Positions 42,377 through 50,505 of a stretch of DNA of 64,000 nt are shown in pieces. The notes beneath the pieces are model-generated. The model saw only the letters and a program-made list of their open reading frames with translations. It had not been told where the DNA came from and did not search any database. The stretch lies in assembly GCF_030656875.1 (NCBI RefSeq), contig NZ_CP130943.1, forward strand, positions 3,100,001 through 3,164,000, read 5' to 3'. The stretch's first letter is position 1; every line of letters starts with the position of its first letter. The stretch comes from Prescottella sp. R16. GTDB lineage: Bacteria > Actinomycetota > Actinomycetes > Mycobacteriales > Mycobacteriaceae. A program made the translations under genes and the position numbers.

Positions 42377-43345
42377 ATGGACGACATGACCGAGACACCA
42401 CGGCTGCTCCGTCGCAGCGACGCACTGGCCCACGGCTACACCGACGCCGAGATCCGGACCCTGTGCCGCACCGGCGGGCTGCACCGATTACGGCCCGGCG
42501 CCTACCTCGCCCACGACGCACATGCCGACCTCGAACCGTCGCAGCAACACCTCGAACTCGTCCGCGCGACGCTACCGAAGGTGAGTGCGGACGCCGTCGT
42601 CAGTCACCAGTCTGCGGCTGCTCTACACGGGTTACCCTTGTGGCGGATCCCACTCGATCGCGTCCACGTCACGCGGGTCCGGACGTCCGGCGGCCGTCGC
42701 ACCCGACTGCTGCACTCGCACTGTGCGCCGCTGGCCGATCGGGATGTCGTGGAAACAGGCGGCCTCCGCATCACCTCACTCGCTCGCACCGTGGCCGACT
42801 TGTGCCGGACAACTCCTTTCGAGTCCGCGGTCGTCACCGGTGATGCCGCGCTGCACACCGGCTCGATCCGAACCGACGATCCGGCCGACGCCCTGTCCTA
42901 CGCGGAGCGGAGACCCGGGTACCCCGCCGCACTGCGGGCGCTCGCGTTCCTGGACGGACGCAGTGAGAGCGTCGGCGAGTCCCGCAGCCGCGTTGTACTC
43001 GCCGGGCTCGACGTGCCGGCCCCGGAATTGCAACGATCGCTGCTCGACCCGGACGGCCGATTCCTGGGTCGGGTCGACTTCCTGTTCTCGGACGCCGGTG
43101 TCGTCGGGGAGTTCGACGGGAAGGTGAAGTACGGCAAGTACCTTCGTGACGGCCAGGACCCCGGGGATGCAGTGTTCGCGGAGAAGCAACGCGAGGACCG
43201 GATCCGAGACGCCGGCTGGGAGGTGGTGCGCTGGGTGTGGAGGGACCTCGCACGTCCGGAGGTGATCGGTGCCCGTATTCACCGGGCTATGCGCCGCGCC
43301 GCGGTCCGGCCTCGGCCACTCGGTGAGGCGCCGCGCGCACGTTGA
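42377..43345 (+). CDS. AbiEi-like winged-helix plus DUF559 nuclease-like protein
   Basis: A 322-aa protein. The N-terminus (about residues 10-50: RRSDALAHGYTDAEIRTLCR, LHRLRPGAYLA) is like the wing-helix of AbiEi antitoxin-domain proteins. The middle has HQSAAALHGLP, and the C-terminus (about residues 225-315) resembles DUF559/Vsr-type PD-(D/E)xK nucleases: GRVDFLF, GEFDGKVKYGK, AEKQREDRIRDAGWEVVRWVW. No AbiEii toxin gene is next to it. The start is ATG 42377 (ATG 42386 also possible). The flanking 60-bp palindromic repeats suggest a mobile or selfish unit. Confidence 0.75.
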   Translation: MDDMTETPRLLRRSDALAHGYTDAEIRTLCRTGGLHRLRPGAYLAHDAHADLEPSQQHLELVRATLPKVSADAVVSHQSAAALHGLPLWRIPLDRVHVTRVRTSGGRRTRLLHSHCAPLADRDVVETGGLRITSLARTVADLCRTTPFESAVVTGDAALHTGSIRTDDPADALSYAERRPGYPAALRALAFLDGRSESVGESRSRVVLAGLDVPAPELQRSLLDPDGRFLGRVDFLFSDAGVVGEFDGKVKYGKYLRDGQDPGDAVFAEKQREDRIRDAGWEVVRWVWRDLARPEVIGARIHRAMRRAAVRPRPLGEAPRAR

Positions 43346-43392
43346 CGTCCTGCGCGCACGATTGAGCGCGCAGGACGTCGAGTCGCGCGCAG
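43333..43392. repeat. 60-bp palindromic direct repeat, copy 2
   Basis: The second copy of the 42243-42302 unit, 59 of 60 positions identical, in the same orientation. It begins inside the last codons of the AbiEi-like gene and runs into the spacer before the etfA terminator. Confidence 0.95.
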
Positions 43393-43414
43393 CGCGCGCC
43401 GCCGGAGGACAGCA

Positions 43415-43450
43415 CGACGCCCCGTCACCGGAAGCGGTGACGGGGCGTCG
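43415..43450. terminator. Bidirectional terminator after etfA
   Basis: A perfect 15-bp stem CGACGCCCCGTCACC (43415-43429) / complement (43436-43450) with a 6-base loop, between etfA (-) and the AbiEi-like gene (+). Confidence 0.8.
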
Positions 43451-43469
43451 GTTGCCGAGCGGGTGGGTG

Positions 43470-44426
43470 TCAGCCCTTGTGAGCCTTGACGGCCTCGGTC
43501 AGCTGCGGGGCGACGTTGAACAGGTCGCCGACGACACCGTAGTCCGCGATCTCGAAGATCGGGGCCTCTTCGTCCTTGTTGACCGCGACGATGGTCTTCG
43601 AGGTCTGCATGCCGGCGCGGTGCTGGATGGCGCCGGAGATGCCGAGCGCGATGTACAGCTGCGGGGAGACCGTCTTACCGGTCTGACCGACCTGGAACTG
43701 GCCCGGGTAGTAGCCGGAGTCGACGGCGGCACGCGAGGCACCGACGGCGGCACCGAGCGAGTCGGCGAGCTCCTCGACGACCGAGAACTTGTCGGCCGAG
43801 CCGACGCCGCGGCCACCGGAGACGACGACCGACGCCTCGGTGAGCTCGGGGCGATCGCCACCGACGATGGGCTCACGGGAGACGACCTTGACGGCGCTCT
43901 CGTCCTGGGCCGGAACCTCGACGACGACCTGCTCGCCGGCCGCGGCCTGCGGGGCGGCCTCGACGGCGCCCGGGCGGACCGAGATGACCGGAACCTCGCC
44001 GTTGGCCTTGGCGTCGACGGTGAAGGCACCACCGAAGATCGAGTGGACGACGCTGCCGTCGGCCTTGATGTCGACGACGTCGGACAGCAGGCCGGAGCCG
44101 ATACGGGCCGCCAGACGTCCGGCGACCTCCTTGCCCTCGATGCTGGCGGCGAGGACGACGGCGGCGGGGCCGGAGGTCTCGACGAGGCTCGCGAGGACGT
44201 CGACCTTCGGGGTCACCAGGTAGCCCTCGATGTCGTCGGACTCGGCGACGTAGATCTTCGCGGCACCGGCGGCGGCCAGTGCGTCGGCCAGCTTCGCGGC
44301 CGTGCCGGCCGGGCCGGTGACGACGGCGGACGGCTCACCGAGCGCGCGGGCGGCGGTGATGAGCTCGGTGCTGACCTTCTTGAGTGCACCCTCGGCGTGC
44401 TCGACGAGCACGAGTACTTCTGCCAT
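43470..44426 (-). CDS. etfA: Electron transfer flavoprotein alpha subunit
   Basis: A 318-aa FAD-binding ETF subunit that passes electrons from acyl-CoA dehydrogenases to the quinone pool. Domain I is N-terminal ([18 protein letters not shown]), and the C-terminal FAD domain has [33 protein letters not shown] and the [22 protein letters not shown] signature. It lies 45 bp after etfB on the same strand and ends before a 15-bp terminator. Confidence 0.97.
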   Translation of the reverse strand: MAEVLVLVEHAEGALKKVSTELITAARALGEPSAVVTGPAGTAAKLADALAAAGAAKIYVAESDDIEGYLVTPKVDVLASLVETSGPAAVVLAASIEGKEVAGRLAARIGSGLLSDVVDIKADGSVVHSIFGGAFTVDAKANGEVPVISVRPGAVEAAPQAAAGEQVVVEVPAQDESAVKVVSREPIVGGDRPELTEASVVVSGGRGVGSADKFSVVEELADSLGAAVGASRAAVDSGYYPGQFQVGQTGKTVSPQLYIALGISGAIQHRAGMQTSKTIVAVNKDEEAPIFEIADYGVVGDLFNVAPQLTEAVKAHKG

Positions 44427-44471
44427 TGCTTACTTCTCCTGAGTCTTGTCTGCTGGTCTCGAGGGGTGCGA

Positions 44472-45272
44472 TCAGATGATCTTCTGGCCCACGAGGTACG
44501 CGGCGATCTTGCTGCCGCCGTCGCCCTCGTCGGTGACACGCTCGCCAGCGGTACGCGGGGGCTTCGGGGTGGACGCGGTGACGGTGGTGCCGGCGTTGGC
44601 GACACCCACGGTCTCCGGATCGACACCCAGGTCGGCCAGGGTGAGGACCTGAACTTCCTTCTTCTTCGCGGCCATGATGCCCTTGAAGGACGGGAAGCGC
44701 GGCTCGTTGATCTTCTCGGTGACCGAGACGATGGCCGGCAGGCCCGCCTCGAGGCCGAAGACGCCCTCGTCGGTCTCGCGCTCGCCGGTGACCTTGCCGT
44801 CGGCGACGGTCAGCTTGCGCAGCTGCGTGAGCTGCGGCAGGCCCAGGTACTCGGCGATGATGGCCGGGACGGCGCCGATGCGGCCGTCGGTGGCCTCGTT
44901 ACCGGCGATGACCAGGTCGGCGGCCTCACCGTTCTCGAAGCTGATCTGGCCGAGCGCGGCAGCCAGCGTCCAGCCGGTCTGGACCGCGTCGGAGCCGTGC
45001 AGCGCCGGATCGTTGACGTGAACGGCCTTGTCGGCACCCATGGACAGCGCCTTGCGGATGGCGTCGGTGGCGCGGTCGGGACCGGCGCACAGCACGATCA
45101 CCTCGCCGCCGTCCTTCTCCTTGATGAGGAGGGCTTCCTCGACGGCGCGCTCGTTGATCTCGTCGAGCACTGCGTCGGCAGCCTCGCGGTCAAGCGTGAA
45201 GTCGCCGTCGGTGAGCTTGCGCTCGGACCACGTATCGGGGACCTGCTTGATCAAAACGACGATGTTCGTCAT
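44472..45272 (-). CDS. etfB: Electron transfer flavoprotein beta subunit
   Basis: A 266-aa ETF beta subunit, beginning MTNIVVLIKQVPDTW, with GADKAVHVNDPAL, the GNEATDGRIGAVPAIIAEYLG motif and RFPSFKGIMAAKKKEV near the interface with EtfA. It binds AMP in a Rossmann-like fold. It is first in the etfB-etfA pair; the upstream region (45273-45512) holds a dyad operator candidate. Confidence 0.97.
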   Translation of the reverse strand: MTNIVVLIKQVPDTWSERKLTDGDFTLDREAADAVLDEINERAVEEALLIKEKDGGEVIVLCAGPDRATDAIRKALSMGADKAVHVNDPALHGSDAVQTGWTLAAALGQISFENGEAADLVIAGNEATDGRIGAVPAIIAEYLGLPQLTQLRKLTVADGKVTGERETDEGVFGLEAGLPAIVSVTEKINEPRFPSFKGIMAAKKKEVQVLTLADLGVDPETVGVANAGTTVTASTPKPPRTAGERVTDEGDGGSKIAAYLVGQKII

Positions 45273-45392
45273 GGGTCTTCGTCGACCTCCTGTGTGTAGC
45301 CGGCTGATGGTCGCGAGAATCTCCGCGACTTGTACCGAGCTCTCGTAAGTAATTTCGTCGCACGTTGGCTGTGCGACACGTTACCCCACGCT

Positions 45393-45412
45393 AAGTTACC
45401 CGCCGGTAACTT
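45393..45412. promoter_or_regulatory. Palindrome between etfB and the methyltransferase gene
   Basis: A perfect 8-bp inverted repeat AAGTTACC-CGCC-GGTAACTT (45393-45412), with a further half-site-like TTACC just upstream at 45381. TetR-family repressors of lipid metabolism in actinobacteria use TTACC/GGTAA-type dyads; that link is inferred. It sits in the 240-bp divergent region of etfB and the MGLP methyltransferase gene. Confidence 0.55.
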
Positions 45413-45512
45413 TTGTGGAATCCGGCCTCACTCTAACCGCGACCCCCGTCTCGACCGCTGTGATGTGAACCACCTTTACAGGTGTCCGAGAGTGGCCACT
45501 AACCTCGCTGAG

Positions 45513-46364
45513 GTGAGCAAATCCACAGTCGGTGAGCCGACGATGCCCTCTGCCGGCGAGCCGACGACGCCTTCCGTCGGTGAACCGACCCCGTCTTCCG
45601 CCGGCGAGTCGACCACCCCCACCCTGCCCCTGACCGGCGAGCGGACCGTGCCCGGCATCCCGGAGGAGAACTACTGGTTCCGCCGCCACGAGGTGGTCTA
45701 CCGGGATCTGCTCTCCCGTTGCGCGGGCCGCGCGGTACTCGAGGCCGGATCGGGAGAAGGCTACGGCGCCAACATGATTGCCGATGTCGCCACGACGGTC
45801 ACGGGTCTCGACTACGACATCTCGGCCGTCGAGCACGTCCGCGCCCGCTACCCCCGGGTGGAGATGCTGCACGGCAATCTCGCCGATCTTCCGTTGCCCG
45901 ACGGCTCGGTCGACACGGTCGTCAACTTCCAGGTGATCGAGCACCTGTGGGATCAGGGCCAGTTCCTGCGCGAGTGCCACCGGGTGCTCCGCGACGGTGG
46001 CGAACTTCTGGTGAGCACCCCCAACCGGATCACGTTCTCCCCCGGCCGCGACACCCCCCTCAACCCGTTCCACACACGTGAGTTGAATGCCGCCGAGCTG
46101 ACCGAACTGTTGGTCGACGCCGGTTTCCGGGTGGAACTCATGACGGGTGTCCATCACGGTCCGCGTCTGCGGGAGCTCGACGCCAAGCACGGCGGGTCCT
46201 TCATCGACGCGCAGATCGAGCGGGCCCTGGCCGGCGAGCCGTGGCCCGAGGACCTGTGCCGGGACGTCGAGGGGATCGGCGTCGACGATTTCGTTCTGCG
46301 CGAACCCGACATCGACGCGAGCCTCGATCTCGTGGCGATCGCCGTCAAGGATCCTCGGAAGTGA
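45513..46364 (+). CDS. Class I SAM-dependent methyltransferase (MGLP cluster, Rv3030-like)
   Basis: A 283-aa methyltransferase. The first 40 or so residues carry imperfect 8-residue repeats ((V/A)GEPTxPS). The core begins RRHEVVYRDLLSR with the SAM motif VLEAGSGEGYGANM, GLDYDISAV and VVNFQVIEHLWD. In mycobacteria the equivalent is thought to methylate the glucose polymer MGLP; this is inferred by synteny. GTG 45513 has TAACCT (45500-45505) 7 bases upstream and no ribosome site, so it is probably leaderless. It ends in a GTGA overlap with the next gene. Confidence 0.85.
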   Translation: MSKSTVGEPTMPSAGEPTTPSVGEPTPSSAGESTTPTLPLTGERTVPGIPEENYWFRRHEVVYRDLLSRCAGRAVLEAGSGEGYGANMIADVATTVTGLDYDISAVEHVRARYPRVEMLHGNLADLPLPDGSVDTVVNFQVIEHLWDQGQFLRECHRVLRDGGELLVSTPNRITFSPGRDTPLNPFHTRELNAAELTELLVDAGFRVELMTGVHHGPRLRELDAKHGGSFIDAQIERALAGEPWPEDLCRDVEGIGVDDFVLREPDIDASLDLVAIAVKDPRK

Positions 46365-47926
46365 CTGCCGTGAAAGGTGTTTCCGGGGGGACCCGCGAGC
46401 CGGGCATGTTCGCCCTGGTGCTGCATTCGCACCTGCCGTGGCTCGCGAACCACGGCCGCTGGCCGGTCGGTGAGGAATGGCTGTACCAGTCGTGGGCGGC
46501 GACGTATCTGCCGGTGACGTCGGTGCTGCGCCGACTCGCCGCCGAGGGCCGCACCCGGCTGCTCACACTCGGCATCACACCGGTGCTGGCGGCGCAGCTC
46601 GACGATCCGCACTGCCTCGCCGGCATGCACCACTGGATCGGCAACTGGCAGCTGCGTGCCCACGAGGCCGCGGGCATGCGGTCGGAGTCGCACCGGGAGC
46701 TCGGCGCCCGCGAGCACCGGGCGTCCGCCGCCGCCCTCGAGGATTTCGAAACCCGTTGGCGCCACGGCGGTTCCGCAGTTCTTCGGGAGCTGATCGACGC
46801 CGAGACGTTCGAACTCCTCGGTGGCCCGCTCGCGCACCCGTTCCAGCCGCTGCTCGATCCGCGGCTGCGCGCGTTCTCCCTCACCGAGGGACTCGCGGAC
46901 GCCCGTGCCCGCTGGGGGCACACCCCGTCCGGTATCTGGGCACCCGAGTGCGGCTACACCCCCGGCCTCGAGTCGCAGTACGCGGCGGCCGGCGTCTCCC
47001 ATTTCATGGTCGACGGTCCCGCCCTGCGCGGCGACACCTCGCTCGGCCGTCCGGTGTGGGATTCGGACGTCGTGGCGTTCGGCCGCGACCTCGAGGTCTC
47101 GTACCGGGTGTGGTCACCGAAGGACGGCTACCCCGGCCACGGCGCCTACCGCGACTTCCACACGTACGACCACGACACCGGACTCAAACCGGCTCGTGTC
47201 ACGTCACGGACCACACCGTCGGAGAAGAAGGCTCCCTACGATCCGGACCTCGCCGCGGCGGCCGTCGACAAGCACGTCGACGACTTCGTCGAGACCGTCC
47301 GGCGCCGGCTGCGCAGCGAATCCGCGCGCACCGGACGCGACGCGCTCGTGGTGGCCGCCTTCGACACCGAACTGTTCGGGCACTGGTGGTACGAGGGGCC
47401 ACAGTGGCTCGAGAAGGTGTTGCGGGCCCTGCCCGAGGCCGGCATCGAGATCGGCACCCTTTCCGATGCCCGCGCCCGCGGCTACGTCGGGCAGCCGGTC
47501 GAACTGCAGGACTCGTCGTGGGGGTCCGGCAAGGACTGGCGGGTATGGGCCGGCGACCAGGTGCGCGACCTCGTCCAACTCAACGCCGAGGTCGTCGCGA
47601 CCGCGCTCGACACGATCGACAAGGACCGCGATGCGCACCGGGAAACCCCGGAACTACGCAATCGGGTCCACGACCAGATGCTGCGTGAGACGCTGATGAC
47701 GGTCTCGAGCGACTGGGCGTTCATGGTCAGCAAGGACTCGGCGGCCGGATACGCGCGCGACCGGGCCCACAAGCACGCGCACGCGTTGCGGGAGATCGCC
47801 GACGCCGTCGCGTCCGGACGCCACGAGACCGCCCGCAGGCTCGCCGACGGTTGGAACGCCGCCGACGGGCTGTTTCCCGCGCTCGACGCGCGGCGACTGC
47901 CCGGCCGCGACACCGCGACCATCTGA
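46361..47926 (+). CDS. Glycoside hydrolase family 57 (1,4-alpha-glucan branching-type)
   Basis: A 521-aa GH57 protein. The N-terminal ALVLHSHLPWLANHG, the catalytic nucleophile Glu in IWAPECGYTPG (near residue 190), and the acid/base Asp in VAAFDTELFGHWWYEGP (near residue 337) are present. The fold is a (beta/alpha)7 barrel, followed by a C-terminal helical domain. The Rv3031-like protein is thought to act as a glucan branching enzyme in MGLP synthesis. GTG 46361 overlaps the methyltransferase stop (GTGA), so the genes are coupled. Confidence 0.92.
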   Translation: MTAVKGVSGGTREPGMFALVLHSHLPWLANHGRWPVGEEWLYQSWAATYLPVTSVLRRLAAEGRTRLLTLGITPVLAAQLDDPHCLAGMHHWIGNWQLRAHEAAGMRSESHRELGAREHRASAAALEDFETRWRHGGSAVLRELIDAETFELLGGPLAHPFQPLLDPRLRAFSLTEGLADARARWGHTPSGIWAPECGYTPGLESQYAAAGVSHFMVDGPALRGDTSLGRPVWDSDVVAFGRDLEVSYRVWSPKDGYPGHGAYRDFHTYDHDTGLKPARVTSRTTPSEKKAPYDPDLAAAAVDKHVDDFVETVRRRLRSESARTGRDALVVAAFDTELFGHWWYEGPQWLEKVLRALPEAGIEIGTLSDARARGYVGQPVELQDSSWGSGKDWRVWAGDQVRDLVQLNAEVVATALDTIDKDRDAHRETPELRNRVHDQMLRETLMTVSSDWAFMVSKDSAAGYARDRAHKHAHALREIADAVASGRHETARRLADGWNAADGLFPALDARRLPGRDTATI

Positions 47927-47947
47927 TCCGCTGGGGAGCGAGAAAAA

Positions 47948-49192
47948 ATGAAGATTCTGATCGTGTCGTGGGAGTACCCGCCCGTCGTGGTGGGCGGGTT
48001 GGGGCGGCACGTCCACCATCTGGCGACCGAACTGGCCGCCGCCGGGCACGAGGTCGTCGTGCTGTCCCGGCGGCCGACGGGCACCGACGCGTCGACGCAT
48101 CCGACGGTCACCGAGATCGCCGACGGCGTCCTCGTCGTCGCGGTCGCGGAGGATTCACCGCACTTCGTGTTCGGTGAGGACATGCTCGCGTGGACGCTCG
48201 CGATGGGCCACGCGATGGTCCGGGCCGGTGTCGCACTGTCGAAGGGCGGGATCGGCGACGGCTGGCAGCCCGACGTCGTGCACGCCCACGACTGGCTGGT
48301 CGCGCACCCGGCGATCGCACTCGCCGAGTTCTACGACGTGCCGCTCGTGTCGACGCTGCACGCGTCGGAAGCGGGCCGGCACAGCGGCTGGATCTCCGGG
48401 AAGATCAACCGACAGGTGCATTCGGTGGAGTGGTGGCTCGCCAACGAATCCGACTCGATCATCACGTGCTCGGCGTCGATGGAGGACGAGGTCACGCAGC
48501 TGTACGGACCCGACCTGCCGCCGATCACCGTGATCCGCAACGGTATCGACGTCACTACGTGGAACTATCGGGCGCGCGCCCCCCGGTCCGGTCCCGCGAC
48601 CCTGCTGTACGTGGGACGGCTCGAATACGAGAAAGGCATTCAGGACGCGATCGCGGCCCTGCCCCGGATCCGCCGCACCCATCCCGGCACCACGTTGGCG
48701 ATCGCCGGCGAGGGTACCCAGTTCGAATGGTTGCAGCAGCAGGCCCGCACCCACCGGGTCGTCCGTTCGGTGACGTTCCTCGGCAACCTCGACCACGAGG
48801 AACTGCTCGGCTGGTTGCACGGCGCCGACGCGATCGTGCTGCCCAGCCGCTACGAGCCGTTCGGGATCATCGCCCTCGAGGCCGCGGCCGCCGGTACCCC
48901 CCTGATCGCATCCACCGCCGGCGGTCTCGGTGAAGCCGTCGTCGACGGGACGACCGGGCTGTCCTTCGCACCCGGCGACGTCGACGGCCTCACGAGTGCC
49001 GTCCGCCGCACCCTCGACGACCCGGACGCCGCCCAGGTACGCGCGCGGGCCGCCCGCGACCGGCTCACCGCCGACTTCGACTGGGGCAAAGTCGCCGAGG
49101 AAACCGTCCAGGTGTACGCGGCCGCGAAACGTCGCGTCCGGCACCCTCTGGCCCGGCCGGTGATTCCGGAACATCCCCTGCCGGGCCGGTGA
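47948..49192 (+). CDS. GT4 glucosyltransferase (Rv3032-like)
   Basis: A 414-aa retaining glycosyltransferase with a GT-B fold. It has the N-terminal VSWEYPPVVVGGLGRHVHHL, HAHDWLVAHPAI, and the nucleotide-sugar motif RYEPFGIIALEAAAAGTPLI (E-x7-E). In mycobacteria the homologue extends alpha-1,4-glucan for MGLP and contributes to glycogen. The ATG follows GGGGAGCGA. It lies 21 bases after the GH57 gene, which completes a three-gene operon ending at a hairpin (49197-49240). Confidence 0.93.
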   Translation: MKILIVSWEYPPVVVGGLGRHVHHLATELAAAGHEVVVLSRRPTGTDASTHPTVTEIADGVLVVAVAEDSPHFVFGEDMLAWTLAMGHAMVRAGVALSKGGIGDGWQPDVVHAHDWLVAHPAIALAEFYDVPLVSTLHASEAGRHSGWISGKINRQVHSVEWWLANESDSIITCSASMEDEVTQLYGPDLPPITVIRNGIDVTTWNYRARAPRSGPATLLYVGRLEYEKGIQDAIAALPRIRRTHPGTTLAIAGEGTQFEWLQQQARTHRVVRSVTFLGNLDHEELLGWLHGADAIVLPSRYEPFGIIALEAAAAGTPLIASTAGGLGEAVVDGTTGLSFAPGDVDGLTSAVRRTLDDPDAAQVRARAARDRLTADFDWGKVAEETVQVYAAAKRRVRHPLARPVIPEHPLPGR

Positions 49193-49196
49193 CCGC

Positions 49197-49240
49197 TGTG
49201 CACCCTTGTCGGTGGTTGCTACTGCCGACAAGGGCGCACA
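49197..49240. terminator. Bidirectional terminator after the glucosyltransferase gene
   Basis: A 10-bp stem CCCTTGTCGG (49203-49212) / CCGACAAGGG (49225-49234), extended by an outer TGTGC/GCACA pairing, between convergent genes. Confidence 0.7.
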
Positions 49241-49259
49241 GGCTGGTACTACGCGGGCG

Positions 49260-49994
49260 CTAGGAACTCTTCTTGCGGGCGATGTCCTCGAGGGCGGCGA
49301 TGTAGGCGGCGCGGTCCTCGGCGCCCGATTCCCATTCGGCGCGGCGGTTCTTGACGACCTTGGCCGGGGAACCGACGGCGATGGAGAAGTCGGGGATCTC
49401 ACCCTTGACGACGGCGTGGGCGCCGAGGACGCAGCCGCGGCCGACGCGGGTGTTGCGCAGCACGGAGACCTTGGCGGCGATCCACGTGTCGGGGCCGATC
49501 CGGACCGGTCCCTTGACGATGCCCTGATCCTTGATCGGATAGGTGACGTCCTCGGTGCGGTGGTCGAAGTCGCAGATGTAGCACCAGTCCGCGACCAGGG
49601 TCGAGGCGCCGATCTCGATGTCGATGTAGGTGTTGACGACGTTGTCCTTGCCGAACACGACCTTGTCGCCGATGCGCAGCGAGCCTTCGTGGCAGCGCAG
49701 GGCGTTGCCGTCGCCGATGTGCACCCACTTGCCGATCTCCATGCGCGACAGGCCGGGGGTGGAGTGGATCTCGACGTTCTTGCCGAGGAACACCATGCCA
49801 CGGGTGACGATGTGCGGGTTGGCCAGTTTGAACTTGGCCAGACGGTAGTAGCGGACCAGATACCACGGGGTGTACGCCTTGTTGGCGATCACCCATTTCA
49901 ACGACGCCACCGTCAGGAACCGGGCCTGATCGCTGTCCCGCCGACGGGATCCGCGCCACCTCGAGCGCAACGGTGCGCCCCACATGCTCGTCAT
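49260..49994 (-). CDS. Hexapeptide acyltransferase (OctT-like)
   Basis: A 244-aa left-handed beta-helix acyltransferase with many hexapeptide repeats (about residues 65-200: VEIHSTPGLSRMEIGKWVHI, GDGNALRCHEGSLRIG, VVFGKDNVVNTYIDIEIG, and the loop CYICDFDHRTEDV). The Rv3034c/OctT-type enzyme octanoylates an early MGLP intermediate (glucosylglycerate); inferred from family and position. ATG 49994 is chosen: TAGGCT lies 8 bases upstream and there is no ribosome site; a TTG three codons earlier is possible. Confidence 0.85.
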   Translation of the reverse strand: MTSMWGAPLRSRWRGSRRRDSDQARFLTVASLKWVIANKAYTPWYLVRYYRLAKFKLANPHIVTRGMVFLGKNVEIHSTPGLSRMEIGKWVHIGDGNALRCHEGSLRIGDKVVFGKDNVVNTYIDIEIGASTLVADWCYICDFDHRTEDVTYPIKDQGIVKGPVRIGPDTWIAAKVSVLRNTRVGRGCVLGAHAVVKGEIPDFSIAVGSPAKVVKNRRAEWESGAEDRAAYIAALEDIARKKSS

Positions 49995-50050
49995 GGTCGA
50001 CAAGCCTACGGACCGGTATTGTGCGCCCGGTCACGTGGCCCGGGTGTGCG

Positions 50051-50380
50051 TTACGCGGCGTGCCGTCCGACGTTCCGAGAGTCCCAGGCCGGGGTGGTCG
50101 ACGTCTTCCACGACGGCGCCACCGCCACCCGGCGGCGTCGGGCCCGGCGCCGGTGCAGGCGGAGCGCCCAATCGTCGTCGTGCGCGGTGAGATAGGCGGT
50201 GACCGCGCCGACGAGAGCCGTGACGACCACTGCGACGACCGAGTTCAGGGCGATGCCGACCGCCGCCGCGATCCCGGCAACCAATGCCACCGCAATGGCA
50301 CGCCCGGCGGCCGGTGAACCCAGCAGATAGTCCGTTTCCTGCATCCGCGCCGCGGATTCGTTACCCGTTCCCGACTGCAT
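50051..50380 (-). CDS. Small membrane protein of unknown function
   Basis: A 109-aa protein with two hydrophobic segments (about residues 27-65: AVALVAGIAAAVGIALNSVV, VVVTALVGAVTAYLTA) and a strongly basic C-terminus (LRLHRRRARRRRVAVAP). The topology is short N-terminus in, two helices, Arg-rich tail. I do not recognise the family. ATG 50380 (MQSGTGNES) is an uncertain start; the ATG at residue 13 (MQETDYLLG) is an alternative. An opposing ORF exists on the plus strand but is not supported. Confidence 0.5.
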   Translation of the reverse strand: MQSGTGNESAARMQETDYLLGSPAAGRAIAVALVAGIAAAVGIALNSVVAVVVTALVGAVTAYLTAHDDDWALRLHRRRARRRRVAVAPSWKTSTTPAWDSRNVGRHAA

Positions 50381-50505
50381 GAAGCTATTAGACCCGTCCT
50401 GCGGTGGCGTGTCGCAGCAGAATATGTAAACGATCGGCAACAATTCGGTGCCGCCGGACGGACAACGCCCACACCGTTCACACAATCGTCCTGTTCGCCC
50501 TCCGG

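Noticed and set aside
42243..43392. The repeat-flanked cassette as an ordinary insertion sequence
   Set aside because: There is no transposase, the flanks are direct repeats with internal palindromes rather than terminal inverted repeats, and no target duplication is evident.
49973..50317. A plus-strand ORF over the small membrane-protein gene
   Set aside because: Its product lacks hydrophobic or domain features, whereas the minus-strand frame has two clear membrane segments and an Arg-rich tail.
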